A stretch of 64,000 nt of DNA from positions 4,101,001 to 4,165,000 of the forward strand of contig NZ_CP015199.1 in NCBI RefSeq assembly GCF_001648155.1, given 5' to 3'. Shown one piece after another: positions 35,238 to 44,289 of this stretch. Numbering within the stretch: the first letter of the stretch is position 1; each line of letters begins with the position of its first letter. Both the position numbers and the translations under genes were made by a program. Source of the DNA: Chryseobacterium glaciei. GTDB taxonomy: Bacteria; Bacteroidota; Bacteroidia; Flavobacteriales; Weeksellaceae. Below the pieces are notes generated by a model. That model saw nothing but the letters and a program-made list of their open reading frames with translations, was not told the origin of the DNA and did not search any database.

Positions 35238-36107
35238 ATGGCAAACTTAAAAGAAATACGAGGAAGAATCAGTTCAATTTCATCTACGATGCAAATCACG
35301 CGTGCTATGAAAATGGTTTCCGCTGCGAAACTTAAAAAAGCACAGGATGCAATCGTAATGTTAAGACCTTATTCTGAAAAGCTACAGGAGATCATCCAGA
35401 ATGTAAATTCTAGTTCAGATCCTGATCAGGTTTCTATTTATGCTCAAAAAAGAGAGGTTAAAAGAGTACTTTTCATCGCTGTAACTTCAAACAGAGGTTT
35501 GGCGGGTGCTTTCAACTCTAATGTTGTAAAGGAACTTAATATTCAGTTTCAGAAGAATGCTCAATACGAGGTTGAAGTTCTTACAATTGGTAAAAAAGCT
35601 TACGATGCTGTAAGAAAAACTCGTTCTGTTTACTCAAATGAAAGCGCCGTTTTTGATAATCTGAACTTTGAAGCAGTTTCTAATCTTACTGAAGCAGCAA
35701 TGAGCAGTTTCAAAGAAGGGAAATTTGACGAAGTTTATGTAATCTACAATAAATTCATCAATGCTGCGACACAGGAAGTTACTACGGAACAAGTTCTGCC
35801 TATTTTAATGGCTGAAGTTGATCCTACAGAGCCTCAGGTGGAAACAGATTATATTTTTGAGCCAAATAGAGCTGAAATTTTAGATAATTTAATTCCAAAA
35901 TCTATTAAAACTCAGGTTTTCAAAGCTGTTTTAGATTCTGTAGCGTCTGAGCACGGTGCGAGAATGACAGCAATGCATAAAGCAACTGACAACGCGCAGG
36001 AGCTTAAGAATGATTTGGTAATTTTCTACAACAAAGCAAGACAGGCAGCTATTACAAACGAAATCTTAGAGATCGTTTCCGGAGCAGAAGCCTTGAAAAA
36101 TTCGTAA
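35238..36107 (+). CDS. atpG: ATP synthase F1 subunit gamma
   Basis: 289 residues. ANLKEIRGRISSISSTMQITRAMKMVSAAKLKKAQ is the N-terminal rotor helix signature, and ALDSVASEHGARMTAMHKATDNA with ITNEILEIVSGAEAL the C-terminal one. It is the central rotor of F1. No atpD or atpC follows; these must lie elsewhere, as is common in Flavobacteriia. Confidence 0.97.
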   Translation: MANLKEIRGRISSISSTMQITRAMKMVSAAKLKKAQDAIVMLRPYSEKLQEIIQNVNSSSDPDQVSIYAQKREVKRVLFIAVTSNRGLAGAFNSNVVKELNIQFQKNAQYEVEVLTIGKKAYDAVRKTRSVYSNESAVFDNLNFEAVSNLTEAAMSSFKEGKFDEVYVIYNKFINAATQEVTTEQVLPILMAEVDPTEPQVETDYIFEPNRAEILDNLIPKSIKTQVFKAVLDSVASEHGARMTAMHKATDNAQELKNDLVIFYNKARQAAITNEILEIVSGAEALKNS

Positions 36108-36130
36108 AGAATTAATTTAACAAAATATTA

Positions 36131-36160
36131 AAGCATCGATATTCTCGGTGCTTTTTTTGT
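36131..36160 (+). terminator. Terminator of the atp operon
   Basis: GCATCG-ATATTCT-CGGTGC hairpin (one G.U pair) followed by T7. Confidence 0.8.
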
Positions 36161-36175
36161 TATTTTTATTTTGTA

Positions 36176-36183
36176 TATCTTTG
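36176..36183 (+). promoter_or_regulatory. -7 box for the CNNM-clpS pair
   Basis: TATCTTTG, 25 nt before the ATG at 36209. Confidence 0.6.
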
Positions 36184-36208
36184 TACCAATTAAATATATA
36201 ATTTCTAA

Positions 36209-37567
36209 ATGGACTCGGACATAGTCAGGCTTTTACTAGCCGTATTTCTTGTATTATTAAATGGCTTTTTCGTAGCCGCAGAATTTTCAATTGTTAAAGT
36301 TCGTTACTCACAAATCCAAATAAAGGCAGCCGAAGGTAACTCCATGGCAAAGCAGGCAGAGCATATCATCAAACATCTTGATGAGTATCTATCTGCAACA
36401 CAGCTTGGTATCACATTGGCGTCACTTGCTTTAGGTTGGGTTGGAGAAAGTGCTCTCCACCATGTTGTTGACAATATTTTCCATTCATTGAATGTGGAAA
36501 TGGCGCAGACAACAATTACCACAATTTCAGTGGTTACCAGTTTTGTTTTAATTACGGTGATGCATATTGTATTTGGAGAATTAATTCCTAAATCAATTGC
36601 GATCAGAAAATCGGAAGCAACAACAATGGCAACAGCAGTTCCGTTGAGAGTTTTTTATACGATCTTCAAACCATTTATTTGGTTGATGAATTTGATGTCG
36701 AACACTTTCTTAAGATTGGTGAAAATTCACCCGGCATCTGAACAGGAAATCCACTCAACAGAAGAGCTTCAGCTTTTGGTAAAACAAAGTGCTGACAGCG
36801 GCGAGATTGAAGAAGAGAACTATGAGATCATTAAAAATGCGTTTGATTTTACAGATCACTCCGCAAAACAGATCATGGTTCCTCGTCAGAATATTACTTC
36901 AATTGATTTTGAGGAAGATATTAACGAAATTATCAACAAGATTATGGATAGTGGATATTCCAGAATTCCGGTGTATGTTGATTCTATCGATAATGTGATT
37001 GGTATTTTATATACAAAAGAAATCATCAGAGAGTTTGTAAAGAGAAAAGGTGAACTTAGTCATGATGATCTTAAAGAATTAATGCGTGATGCATTCTTTG
37101 TGGTTGGAAGTAAGAAAATTTCAGATCTTTTAAAGATTTTCCAACAAAAGAAACAGCATTTAGCTATTGTAATCGACGAATTTGGTGGTACAGAAGGTAT
37201 TATCACATTAGAAGATATTTTGGAAGAATTGGTCGGTGAAATTCAGGATGAAGAAGATGATGAAGAAAAATTGGTAGATAAAATAGGAGATAATACCTAT
37301 TGGGTACAGGCTACACAGCCTTTAGACGAGATCAATGAACATTTACCGAAGAAATTACCTCTTTCTGAAGAAAGTGAATATAATTCTTTAGCTGGTTTTA
37401 TCCTTCACGAATTGGAAAATATTCCGGAAGAAAATCAGGAATTTGACCTCGCAAATTATCATTTCAAAATTTTGAAAATGAATAATAAGAGCGTTGAGCT
37501 TGTAGAATTGGTTTATAATGAGCCAAATAGCCTGAGTGATCTGGCTGATAAATTAGGGGAAGTTTAA
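36209..37567 (+). CDS. CNNM/CorC-family (hemolysin-type) membrane protein
   Basis: 452 residues. An N-terminal DUF21/CNNM transmembrane domain (about 1-190; LLLAVFLVLLNGFFVAAEFSIVKVR, and FGELIPKSIAIRKSE), a CBS pair (IMVPRQNITSIDFEEDINEIINKIMDSGYSRIPVY; HLAIVIDEFGGTEGIITLEDILEELVGEIQDE) and a C-terminal CorC_HlyC domain. Relatives bind or export Mg2+ or other divalent cations; the name hemolysin is historical. It is 12 bp upstream of a ClpS-like gene. Confidence 0.92.
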   Translation: MDSDIVRLLLAVFLVLLNGFFVAAEFSIVKVRYSQIQIKAAEGNSMAKQAEHIIKHLDEYLSATQLGITLASLALGWVGESALHHVVDNIFHSLNVEMAQTTITTISVVTSFVLITVMHIVFGELIPKSIAIRKSEATTMATAVPLRVFYTIFKPFIWLMNLMSNTFLRLVKIHPASEQEIHSTEELQLLVKQSADSGEIEEENYEIIKNAFDFTDHSAKQIMVPRQNITSIDFEEDINEIINKIMDSGYSRIPVYVDSIDNVIGILYTKEIIREFVKRKGELSHDDLKELMRDAFFVVGSKKISDLLKIFQQKKQHLAIVIDEFGGTEGIITLEDILEELVGEIQDEEDDEEKLVDKIGDNTYWVQATQPLDEINEHLPKKLPLSEESEYNSLAGFILHELENIPEENQEFDLANYHFKILKMNNKSVELVELVYNEPNSLSDLADKLGEV

Positions 37568-37579
37568 AAATAATTAAAA

Positions 37580-37885
37580 ATGATTTTTTATAACAGTATA
37601 AAAGATTACGAAGATCCAAAACGTCAATATGAAGAAGAAGTTCTGGTATTGGAAGAAACGGATGATGTTTATAAATTAATCTTACATAATGATGATATTC
37701 ATACCTTTGATTATGTAATTGATTCTCTCATAGAGGTTTGTAAACATACGTTAGAACAGGCCGAGCAATGTACAATGTTGGTACATTATAAAGGCAAATG
37801 CACGGTGAAAACAGGATCTATGGATATTGTAAAGCCTATGCATGAAAAACTTATTTCAAGGGAATTAACTAGCGAAATCGTATAA
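37580..37885 (+). CDS. clpS: ClpS-like ATP-dependent Clp protease adaptor
   Basis: 101 residues. DVYKLILHNDDIHTFDYVIDSLIEVCKHTLEQAEQCTMLVHYKGKCTVKTG matches the ClpS core, with the NDD...F segment that binds N-degron residues and the HxxG-type VHYKGKC helix end. It delivers substrates with destabilising N-terminal residues to ClpAP/ClpCP. The N-terminal ~30 residues are acidic. The clpA or clpC gene is not nearby. It ends at a good terminator. Confidence 0.9.
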   Translation: MIFYNSIKDYEDPKRQYEEEVLVLEETDDVYKLILHNDDIHTFDYVIDSLIEVCKHTLEQAEQCTMLVHYKGKCTVKTGSMDIVKPMHEKLISRELTSEIV

Positions 37886-37888
37886 ATA

Positions 37889-37917
37889 AGAGCTCTGACA
37901 ATTGTTAGAGCTTTTTT
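37889..37917 (+). terminator. Terminator after clpS
   Basis: AGAGCTCT-GACAATTG-TTAGAGCT hairpin followed by T7. Confidence 0.82.
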
Positions 37918-38033
37918 TGTTATACATTTTCTTTTTTATGAATTTTTAATGATTTTTTGTTAATTATTGTCAGGAATTATTAATATTTCGATAATATTTT
38001 TTATTTTAGCTAAATAACATAAAAAAAAATCAC

Positions 38034-39878
38034 ATGAAATTAAAAATTAATTCTTTAATTCTGGGCTGTGTACTTTCCTGCTCAGCATTGGCGGCGCAGG
38101 AATCGTCGTTGGAAGCTCCGGCTAAAAGGTGGCTCAGTGAAAATTCCAGAAGCTTGGGAATTCAGAATTTCAGTCAGCTTAAATTAAATTTCGTTAAGAA
38201 AGGAAGTACTGGGGAAACATTACGTTTCCAGCAGATGATTAAAGAAGTTCCGGTTTTTCAATCAGAAATCGTATTACACTTTAACAAAGAAGGAAAAATC
38301 ACTTATACTTCTACAGACAGCTTTAAGAAAGATATTAAAGATATCAATACGAATCCTTCTTTAGCAGCTTCAGAAGCTCTTCAGAAAGCTCATGTAGCAT
38401 CAAAAACGAAAGGAGAAATTACCTTTGAAGAAAATAAATTATTAGTTTATCTTACAGAAAACGGAGAAACTAAACTGGTTTATAGAATTCTTACCAATTC
38501 TCACGACAATCCTGGAAGTTGGGAAACAATCATAGATGCGCAAAGCGGAAACGTATTAAGCGTAAAAGATATTGCAAATTACCATCATGGTAAAAATGAG
38601 GCTCCAAAACCAACAAAAAAAAATCAAAAAAAAGAAATAAGCGCTAAAAAAGTTCTGGTATCTGGTTCAGGATATATTTTCAATCCGGATCCACTTTCTA
38701 AGATGCAGGTTGCGTACGCAGGACAGTATCTTGACAACAATGATGCTACCAATGCAAGTTTAGATGCAGCAAGAACTTTGGTTACAATCCCGGAATTGGA
38801 TTTCACAGGCGGAGTTTATAAATTAAAAGGATCTTACGCAGAGATTAAAGATTTAGAAACACCTTCTACAGGGCTTTTTACTCAGGCAACCAATCAATTC
38901 TTATTTAATAGAAATGATCAGGGATTTGAAGCAGTAAATGCTTATTGGCATGTTGATAACAGCTTACGTTATATCAATCAAACATTAAATATTGCTTGTA
39001 TACCATTAACTAACGCTGGAATATTATGGTACGACCCGCATGGGTTGGACGGTGATGATAATTCTTATTACAGTAACGGAAGATTAGTTTTCGGAGAGGG
39101 AGGGGTAGATGATGCTGAAGATGCAGACGTTGTTTTGCATGAATTAGGACACGGACTTCACGATTGGTTAACCAACGGAAGTTTATCTCAGGTTCAGGGA
39201 TTAAGCGAAGGTTGCGGAGATTACTGGGCGCAGTCATACAGCAGAAGTTTAAATCAATGGCCTTCATCAGCACCAGCCTATAACTGGATGTTTAGCTGGG
39301 ATGGTCACAATGAATATTGGGCAGGAAGAATCACCAATTATACTGTTTTGTATCCTGGATCAGGAGCGATTCATACAAGAGGGCAAATCTGGGCCTCTGC
39401 ATTGATGAGAATATATGATAAAATCGGGAAAGCAAAAACCGACAGAGCCTTTTTAGAAGGATTATCCATGACAGATTCAAGTACAAATCAACAAAATGCG
39501 GCTATCGCTGTAAGACAGGCTGCTATTGATATGTTGGGAACTTTCGGATATACTTGTGGAGATATTGCTATAATGACGCAGGAATTTACTGCTGCAGGAT
39601 ACGTTTTGCCGGCTTACAATTGTCAGTTAAGTGTTGATGATGTTGCTAAAAAAGAAATTATCGCTATTTATCCAAATCCGGTTACTGATGTATTGAATAT
39701 TTCAATGAAAATAAGCAAGGAGGAAAAAGTAGAAGTTTATAATATGGAAGGAAGAAAAGTGTTGGAAACTACCATTAATAATGGTAAAAACACTATAAAT
39801 GTTTCTCATCTTCAGACAGGAGACTATATTTTAAATATCAAAGGAATAGAGTTGTCAACTAAATTTATCAAAAAATAA
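38034..39878 (+). CDS. Secreted M36-type (fungalysin) metallopeptidase with T9SS sorting domain
   Basis: 614 residues. Signal peptide (INSLILGCVLSCSALAAQ), then FTP and PepSY-like propeptide (LKLNFVKKGSTGETLRFQQMIKEVPVFQSEIVLHFN; VYRILTNSHDNPGSWETIIDAQSGNVLSV), then the catalytic domain with zinc motif VVLHELGHGLHDWL and the third-ligand glutamate in LSEGCGDYWAQ. The last ~75 residues (IYPNPVTDVLNISM, VEVYNMEGRKV, INVSHLQTGDYIL, STKFIKK) are a type A T9SS C-terminal sorting domain, so it is exported and probably cell-surface anchored. Broad protein degradation is expected. Confidence 0.94.
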   Translation: MKLKINSLILGCVLSCSALAAQESSLEAPAKRWLSENSRSLGIQNFSQLKLNFVKKGSTGETLRFQQMIKEVPVFQSEIVLHFNKEGKITYTSTDSFKKDIKDINTNPSLAASEALQKAHVASKTKGEITFEENKLLVYLTENGETKLVYRILTNSHDNPGSWETIIDAQSGNVLSVKDIANYHHGKNEAPKPTKKNQKKEISAKKVLVSGSGYIFNPDPLSKMQVAYAGQYLDNNDATNASLDAARTLVTIPELDFTGGVYKLKGSYAEIKDLETPSTGLFTQATNQFLFNRNDQGFEAVNAYWHVDNSLRYINQTLNIACIPLTNAGILWYDPHGLDGDDNSYYSNGRLVFGEGGVDDAEDADVVLHELGHGLHDWLTNGSLSQVQGLSEGCGDYWAQSYSRSLNQWPSSAPAYNWMFSWDGHNEYWAGRITNYTVLYPGSGAIHTRGQIWASALMRIYDKIGKAKTDRAFLEGLSMTDSSTNQQNAAIAVRQAAIDMLGTFGYTCGDIAIMTQEFTAAGYVLPAYNCQLSVDDVAKKEIIAIYPNPVTDVLNISMKISKEEKVEVYNMEGRKVLETTINNGKNTINVSHLQTGDYILNIKGIELSTKFIKK

Positions 39879-39897
39879 GACTTAAAAATTTGAATTA

Positions 39898-39928
39898 AAA
39901 TCCGGTGTTTGCGCATCGGATTTTTTTA
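39898..39928 (+). terminator. Terminator after the metallopeptidase
   Basis: AAATCCG and CGGATTT pair around a 12-nt loop and are followed by T7. Confidence 0.78.
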
Positions 39929-39976
39929 TTGGGTAAATTCCGTACCCATTATTTTACTTGCATTCAACTAAAATAG

Positions 39977-39984
39977 TATATTTG
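39977..39984 (+). promoter_or_regulatory. -7 box for udk
   Basis: TATATTTG, 25 nt before the udk ATG. Confidence 0.6.
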
Positions 39985-40009
39985 TAAAAACTATATAGAA
40001 ACAAAAAGA

Positions 40010-40624
40010 ATGCTTGTAATAGGAATTGCGGGAGGTACAGGATCCGGCAAAACTACAGTTGTTGATAAGATACTTCAACAACTTGATATCGAAGGAATGA
40101 ATATCCTTTCTCAGGATAATTATTATCATGATAACCATAATTTAACGCTTACAGAGAGAGAAGCCTTAAATTATGACCATCCAAAGTCGATAGATTTTGA
40201 ATTGATGCTGAAACACGTAAAAGCTTTAAAGAATCACGAGCCTATAGAACAGCCGATTTACAGCTTTGTGACGCATTCCAGAACCGGAGATCACGTAACT
40301 GTAGAACCTAAAAATGTATTGGTCGTAGAAGGAATTTTGGTACTTACAAATAAAGAATTATTAAAGGAATTTGACCTGAAAGTATTTGTTCATGCAGATT
40401 CTGATGAAAGATTAATCAGGAGGATCAGGAGAGATACACAAGAGAGGGGAAGAGATTTGAGTGAGGTTTTACACCGTTATCAAACGACTTTAAAGCCAAT
40501 GCATCAGGAATTTATTGAGCCTTCAAAAAATGAAGCCGATCTTATTATCCCGAACATGAAGCAAAATTCTGTAGCGATTGATTTTCTGACCACCGTCATC
40601 AAAAACTCGTTAAGAAAACACTAA
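40010..40624 (+). CDS. udk: Uridine kinase
   Basis: 204 residues. P-loop GIAGGTGSGKTTVVDKIL at the N-terminus, then LSQDNYYHDNHNLT, NYDHPKSIDFELM, EQPIYSFVTHSRT and the lid DSDERLIRRIRRDTQERGRDLSEVL. It phosphorylates uridine and cytidine in pyrimidine salvage. It is 2 bp upstream of the divIC-like gene, with which it is probably co-transcribed. Confidence 0.95.
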   Translation: MLVIGIAGGTGSGKTTVVDKILQQLDIEGMNILSQDNYYHDNHNLTLTEREALNYDHPKSIDFELMLKHVKALKNHEPIEQPIYSFVTHSRTGDHVTVEPKNVLVVEGILVLTNKELLKEFDLKVFVHADSDERLIRRIRRDTQERGRDLSEVLHRYQTTLKPMHQEFIEPSKNEADLIIPNMKQNSVAIDFLTTVIKNSLRKH

Positions 40625-40626
40625 AA

Positions 40627-40983
40627 ATGGAAGAAAATAAACTTATTAAAGAAATTAAACCAAAGTCGGAGACATTCATATTTATTAAAAATTATGTTTT
40701 AAATAAATATGTATTAACAATCTGTCTATTTTTGGTTTGGATGGTTTTCTTTGATAAAACTTCGTTCTTGGTTATTAATGAACTCAATGGTGAGATCAAT
40801 AAATACGAAGAGCAGTTAGCATATTATAAAACGGAATACGAAAAAAATGATACGTTTTATAAGAAACTAATGAACAATAAATCGGAAAAAGAAAAATACG
40901 CAAGAGAAAATTATTTTATGAAAAAGCCGAATGAAGAAATCTTTATTTTGGTTGTCGACAGCACAAATGTTGCTAAAAAATAA
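40627..40983 (+). CDS. FtsB/DivIC-family septum formation protein
   Basis: 118 residues, a bitopic membrane protein: cytoplasmic N-terminus, one helix (YVLTICLFLVWMVFF, about residues 32-50), then a short coiled coil (ELNGEINKYEEQLAYYKTEYEKNDTFYKKL) and the ARENYFMKKPNEEIFIL segment typical of FtsB/DivIC. It would join the FtsL-FtsQ division subcomplex. The udk-divIC-mutA order is a recurrent flavobacterial neighbourhood as far as I recall. Confidence 0.85.
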   Translation: MEENKLIKEIKPKSETFIFIKNYVLNKYVLTICLFLVWMVFFDKTSFLVINELNGEINKYEEQLAYYKTEYEKNDTFYKKLMNNKSEKEKYARENYFMKKPNEEIFILVVDSTNVAKK

Positions 40984-41082
40984 TTAAAAAAGTGAATTAT
41001 GAATAGTCAATTCGCTTTGCTTGTTAATTTTTAAAGATTTATTTTATTACTAATTACCCATTATTCATTACTTATAATTGAT

Positions 41083-42246
41083 ATGTCAAATACAGATACT
41101 TTTCCAAACTGGGAAAATTTAGTAAAGAAGCAGCTTAAAACAGAAGATATTTACACCATTCTAAAAAAAGAAAATTTAGAAGGAATTGATGTGAAACCTT
41201 TTTATAGTTCGGTTAAGAAACCTTTAGTAAACCTTCCAAAAGTCGAGGAAAGTACACATTTAGTGGCAAAGTACCATGAAAGTTTAGAAGATGATGTTTT
41301 CGCATTTCTATTGGATCATAATGTTGAAAATCTTGAGGAGAAAACAATTTTCATCAATAATAAAGATTTAGCGGAACATATTAGTCCCGCAGATAATGAT
41401 CAGTATTTTTCGTTGATTGATGTATTTGATGAAAAAAATGGAGTTATTGATGATCAGCTGGCTAAAGAATTACTAGCTAAAGACTTCAAAAGAAACATCT
41501 GTGTTGATATTTCTCTTCACCAAAATGCCGGAGCTGCAATCTATCAGCAATTAGGGATTGCTTTAGCAAAAACAAAAGAACTTGTAGAAGTTTACGGACA
41601 GGAAATTTTAAATAAACTGATCTTCAAAATAGCTGTAGGAGGAAATTATTTCTTCGAAACGGCTAAATTAAGAGCTTTTAAACTGGTTTTCAATCAACTT
41701 TCTAAAGAATACGGTTTAGATGAAATCCCTTACATTTTTGCTGAAACTTCATTAAGAAATAAAGCAATTGTGGACAGCGAAAACAACCTTATCCGTTCTA
41801 CATTGGAGCTTGCTTCTGCGATGATCGGAGGTGCAGATGCTGTCTACAGTACAAATTATGCTGTTGAAAAAAGCACGGAAAATTCGGAAGAAATATCCTT
41901 CAAACAACAGATCGTTTTGGCTTACGAAAGTATCATTAATGTATTTGAAGATGCGTCTAACGGAAGTTATTATATTGAAGATATTACCCAGCAAATTGCA
42001 GAAAAATCTTGGGCTTTCTTTGTTGAAATTGAAGATACCGGAGGCTATTTAGAGCTTTTAAAAAATGGAGTTATCCAAAAAAAGATATATGATCAAGCTA
42101 TCGAAGAGCAAAACTGGGTTGAAGAAGGTAAAATAAAAATAATTGGAGTTAATTTATATCCAAAATTAGACATTAAAAAGTCTGTTGCTGAATTATATAA
42201 CGAAAAAGAAATAAAAGCCGTTCGTTGGGCTGAAATGTTTGAATAA
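41083..42246 (+). CDS. mutA: Methylmalonyl-CoA mutase small (beta) subunit
   Basis: 387 residues. FPNWENLVKKQLKTEDIYTILKKENLEGIDVKPFY is the typical N-terminus. The substrate-barrel part is present (ISLHQNAGAAIYQQLGIALAK, GGNYFFETAKLRAFKLVFNQL, ASAMIGGADAVYSTNYA, YYIEDITQQIAEKSWAFF), and the C-terminal cobalamin domain is absent, as expected for the non-catalytic subunit. The large subunit mutB is not adjacent. The stop overlaps the next gene's ATG by one base. The 99-bp gap before it has only AT-rich word-like repeats. Confidence 0.9.
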   Translation: MSNTDTFPNWENLVKKQLKTEDIYTILKKENLEGIDVKPFYSSVKKPLVNLPKVEESTHLVAKYHESLEDDVFAFLLDHNVENLEEKTIFINNKDLAEHISPADNDQYFSLIDVFDEKNGVIDDQLAKELLAKDFKRNICVDISLHQNAGAAIYQQLGIALAKTKELVEVYGQEILNKLIFKIAVGGNYFFETAKLRAFKLVFNQLSKEYGLDEIPYIFAETSLRNKAIVDSENNLIRSTLELASAMIGGADAVYSTNYAVEKSTENSEEISFKQQIVLAYESIINVFEDASNGSYYIEDITQQIAEKSWAFFVEIEDTGGYLELLKNGVIQKKIYDQAIEEQNWVEEGKIKIIGVNLYPKLDIKKSVAELYNEKEIKAVRWAEMFE

Positions 42247-42686
42247 TGAAAGAAAAACTAATTGATTTATTTGAATATACCTATCATTTCAACCATGAAA
42301 TGATCAAAATTATTTCAGAAAATATCTCAAAGATCGACGAAAAAACAATCAGTTTGATCAACCATACTTTAAATGCGCAACAAGTTTGGAATTCAAGGAT
42401 TTTAGGCGAAAAATCTTTCGAGGTTTGGCAAATCAATCATTTTGAAAATTTGCAGGATATTAATCATCAAAACTTTCAGAAAAGCATTCAAATTGTTGAA
42501 AAATCAGATTTTGACCGAAGAATTGAATACCAAAATTCAAAAGGAGCAAAGTTTGAAAATAGTATTTTTGAAATGCTTTTTCAGGCAATTAATCATTCAA
42601 CATATCATCGAGGTCAGATCAATTCTTTGTTAAAACAAACTGGAATTGAGCCCGTATTAACAGATTATATTTTTTATAAAAGATAA
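42246..42686 (+). CDS. DinB/YfiT-family protein
   Basis: 146 residues forming a four-helix bundle. The three metal-ligand histidines of the DinB family are visible: LINHTLNAQQVW (first), and AINHSTYHRGQI (second and third). Relatives include thiol transferases and damage-inducible proteins; function here is unknown. Translationally coupled to mutA through an ATAATG overlap. Confidence 0.88.
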   Translation: MKEKLIDLFEYTYHFNHEMIKIISENISKIDEKTISLINHTLNAQQVWNSRILGEKSFEVWQINHFENLQDINHQNFQKSIQIVEKSDFDRRIEYQNSKGAKFENSIFEMLFQAINHSTYHRGQINSLLKQTGIEPVLTDYIFYKR

Positions 42687-42696
42687 ATTTAAATAG

Positions 42697-42778
42697 ATGC
42701 TTCGACTTCGTTCAGCATGACAACGCTACAAAATGACGTTTAGTATTAGAGATGTCATGCTGAACGAAGTCGAAGCAT
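42697..42778. repeat. Perfect 25-bp inverted intergenic repeat
   Basis: The 25 bp at 42697-42721 (starting ATGCTTCGACTTCGTTC) are repeated exactly in inverse at 42754-42778, with a 32-bp centre. Module content (GTCATGCTGAACGAAG) resembles the elements at 7353 and 17333. The following methyltransferase gene begins only about 25 bp beyond. Confidence 0.8.
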
Positions 42779-42803
42779 TTCCATCAAAGAATCTTACGAA
42801 TCT

Positions 42804-43952
42804 GTGGGAAATAAAATACTAAACAAAGAAATCCAAAACTACATCAATGCAAATCTAACCACAGACTTGCATTCATTACTATTAAAAAAATCCCCATTTC
42901 CTGAAACTTCTATGCAGGAAATTGTTCAACAGATCAAAGGAAAACAAGTCGCACAGAGAAAATTCCCTTTTTTATTAAAAGAAGGAATTATCTTCCCTCC
43001 ACAACTTAATTTAGAGCAATCATCCTCAGAAAAAACAGCTTTATATAAATCTGAAATTTTAAAAGGAAAGAAATTCATAGACTTAACCAGCGGCTTCGGG
43101 ATCGATGCTTATTATCTATCTCAAAACTTTGATGATATCACGCTTGTTGAACAAAATTCAGAGCTTTTAGAAATTGTAGAACACAATTGGAGTGTTTTAG
43201 AAAAGAGAGCGAAATTTATCAATCAAAAATTAGAAGATTTCCTTACTGAAAATCAAGAAACTTTTGATGTCATTTATTTAGATCCAGCGAGAAGAGATAA
43301 CAATAAAAACAAAGTCTTTTTGTTGGAAGATCTTTCACCAAATATTCTTGAAATTCAGAAAAAATTATTGTCAATTTCAAATGAAGTGGTGATAAAACTA
43401 TCTCCATTGATCGATTTGAAATATTTAGTTTCCGTATTACCGAATATTTTCAGAATTGAAATTATTGCTCTCAAAAATGATGTAAAAGAAGTTGTCGTTT
43501 TCTTATCAAATGAAAATTCAGGGAAGATTATTTGTAATTGCGTAAACTTAGAAAGCGGAGAATCCGACTTCGAATATCAGTTTGGAGACGAAGAAAATGC
43601 CCATTCTGAATATTCTGAGCCCGAAAAATACATTTATATTCCAAATAATTCAATTTTAAAGGCAGGAATTTTTAATTTGATCTCAGAAAAATTTAAGCTA
43701 AAAAAGCTTCATCCAAATAGTCATTTCTATACTTCTGATGAAAAAATAAATGATTTTCCGGGAAGAGTTTTAGAAGTAAAAGTGATTGACAGTAAGGGTA
43801 TTAAGAAGAAAGAGCAATTTAATATCATCTCAAAAAACTATCCGCTAAAACCCGAAGAACTCAAAAAGAAATACGGACTAAAAGACGGTGGTGAGAGCTA
43901 CCTTATTTTTACACAATCCAAAAAAGGAAAAATTATTTTAAAATCAATATAA
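42804..43952 (+). CDS. Class I SAM-dependent methyltransferase with THUMP-like domain
   Basis: 382 residues. KKFIDLTSGFGIDAYYLSQ is the SAM-binding motif I, ITLVEQNSELLEIVEHN the acidic motif II, and FDVIYLDPARRDNN the catalytic DPARR-type motif. The C-terminal ~100 residues (GRVLEVKVIDSKGIKKKEQFNIISKNYPLKPEELKKKYGL) look like the THUMP-like domain, suggesting an RNA substrate. No ATG is available at the start; GTG 42804 is the best candidate, close behind the inverted repeat, so the start is uncertain by a few codons. Confidence 0.85.
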   Translation: MGNKILNKEIQNYINANLTTDLHSLLLKKSPFPETSMQEIVQQIKGKQVAQRKFPFLLKEGIIFPPQLNLEQSSSEKTALYKSEILKGKKFIDLTSGFGIDAYYLSQNFDDITLVEQNSELLEIVEHNWSVLEKRAKFINQKLEDFLTENQETFDVIYLDPARRDNNKNKVFLLEDLSPNILEIQKKLLSISNEVVIKLSPLIDLKYLVSVLPNIFRIEIIALKNDVKEVVVFLSNENSGKIICNCVNLESGESDFEYQFGDEENAHSEYSEPEKYIYIPNNSILKAGIFNLISEKFKLKKLHPNSHFYTSDEKINDFPGRVLEVKVIDSKGIKKKEQFNIISKNYPLKPEELKKKYGLKDGGESYLIFTQSKKGKIILKSI

Positions 43953-43980
43953 AAATGTTGCCGAAAAAAGCAAGATTTCT

Positions 43981-43988
43981 TAATTTTG
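43981..43988 (+). promoter_or_regulatory. -7 box of the His-rich lipoprotein gene
   Basis: TAATTTTG, 19 nt before the ATG at 44008. Confidence 0.6.
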
Positions 43989-44007
43989 GGCAATCAAAAA
44001 TTTAGGC

Positions 44008-44289
44008 ATGAGAAAATTAATTATATGTTTAGCTATTGCAACTGTAGCTGTAAGCTGTAAAAAGATACAAGCTGGAGGAAACAAGAATATCATTAAACTT
44101 GAAGAAGGTACAGAAAGATATTCTGATGATCATCAGGGAGGCGCTGAAGCTCACGGTCATGGTCACGAAGCTGCTGCAGAGCATAAAGAAGAGGCTACTG
44201 CTGAAAAACACGGTGCTGAAGCTCCGAAAACAGACAGTACAGCTGCTGTAAAACCTGCAGAGGCTGATAAAGCTAAAGCTGAACACTAA
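44008..44289 (+). CDS. Small His/Glu/Ala-rich lipoprotein
   Basis: 93 residues. The signal MRKLIICLAIATVAVSC has a lipobox with the cysteine at 17. The mature part is low-complexity: DDHQGGAEAHGHGHEAAAEHKEEATAEKHGAEAPKTDS, followed by an Ala/Lys/Glu tail. The His-Gly-His run could bind metal ions, but nothing proves this. Probably anchored in a membrane facing the periplasm. Function unknown. Confidence 0.78.
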   Translation: MRKLIICLAIATVAVSCKKIQAGGNKNIIKLEEGTERYSDDHQGGAEAHGHGHEAAAEHKEEATAEKHGAEAPKTDSTAAVKPAEADKAKAEH

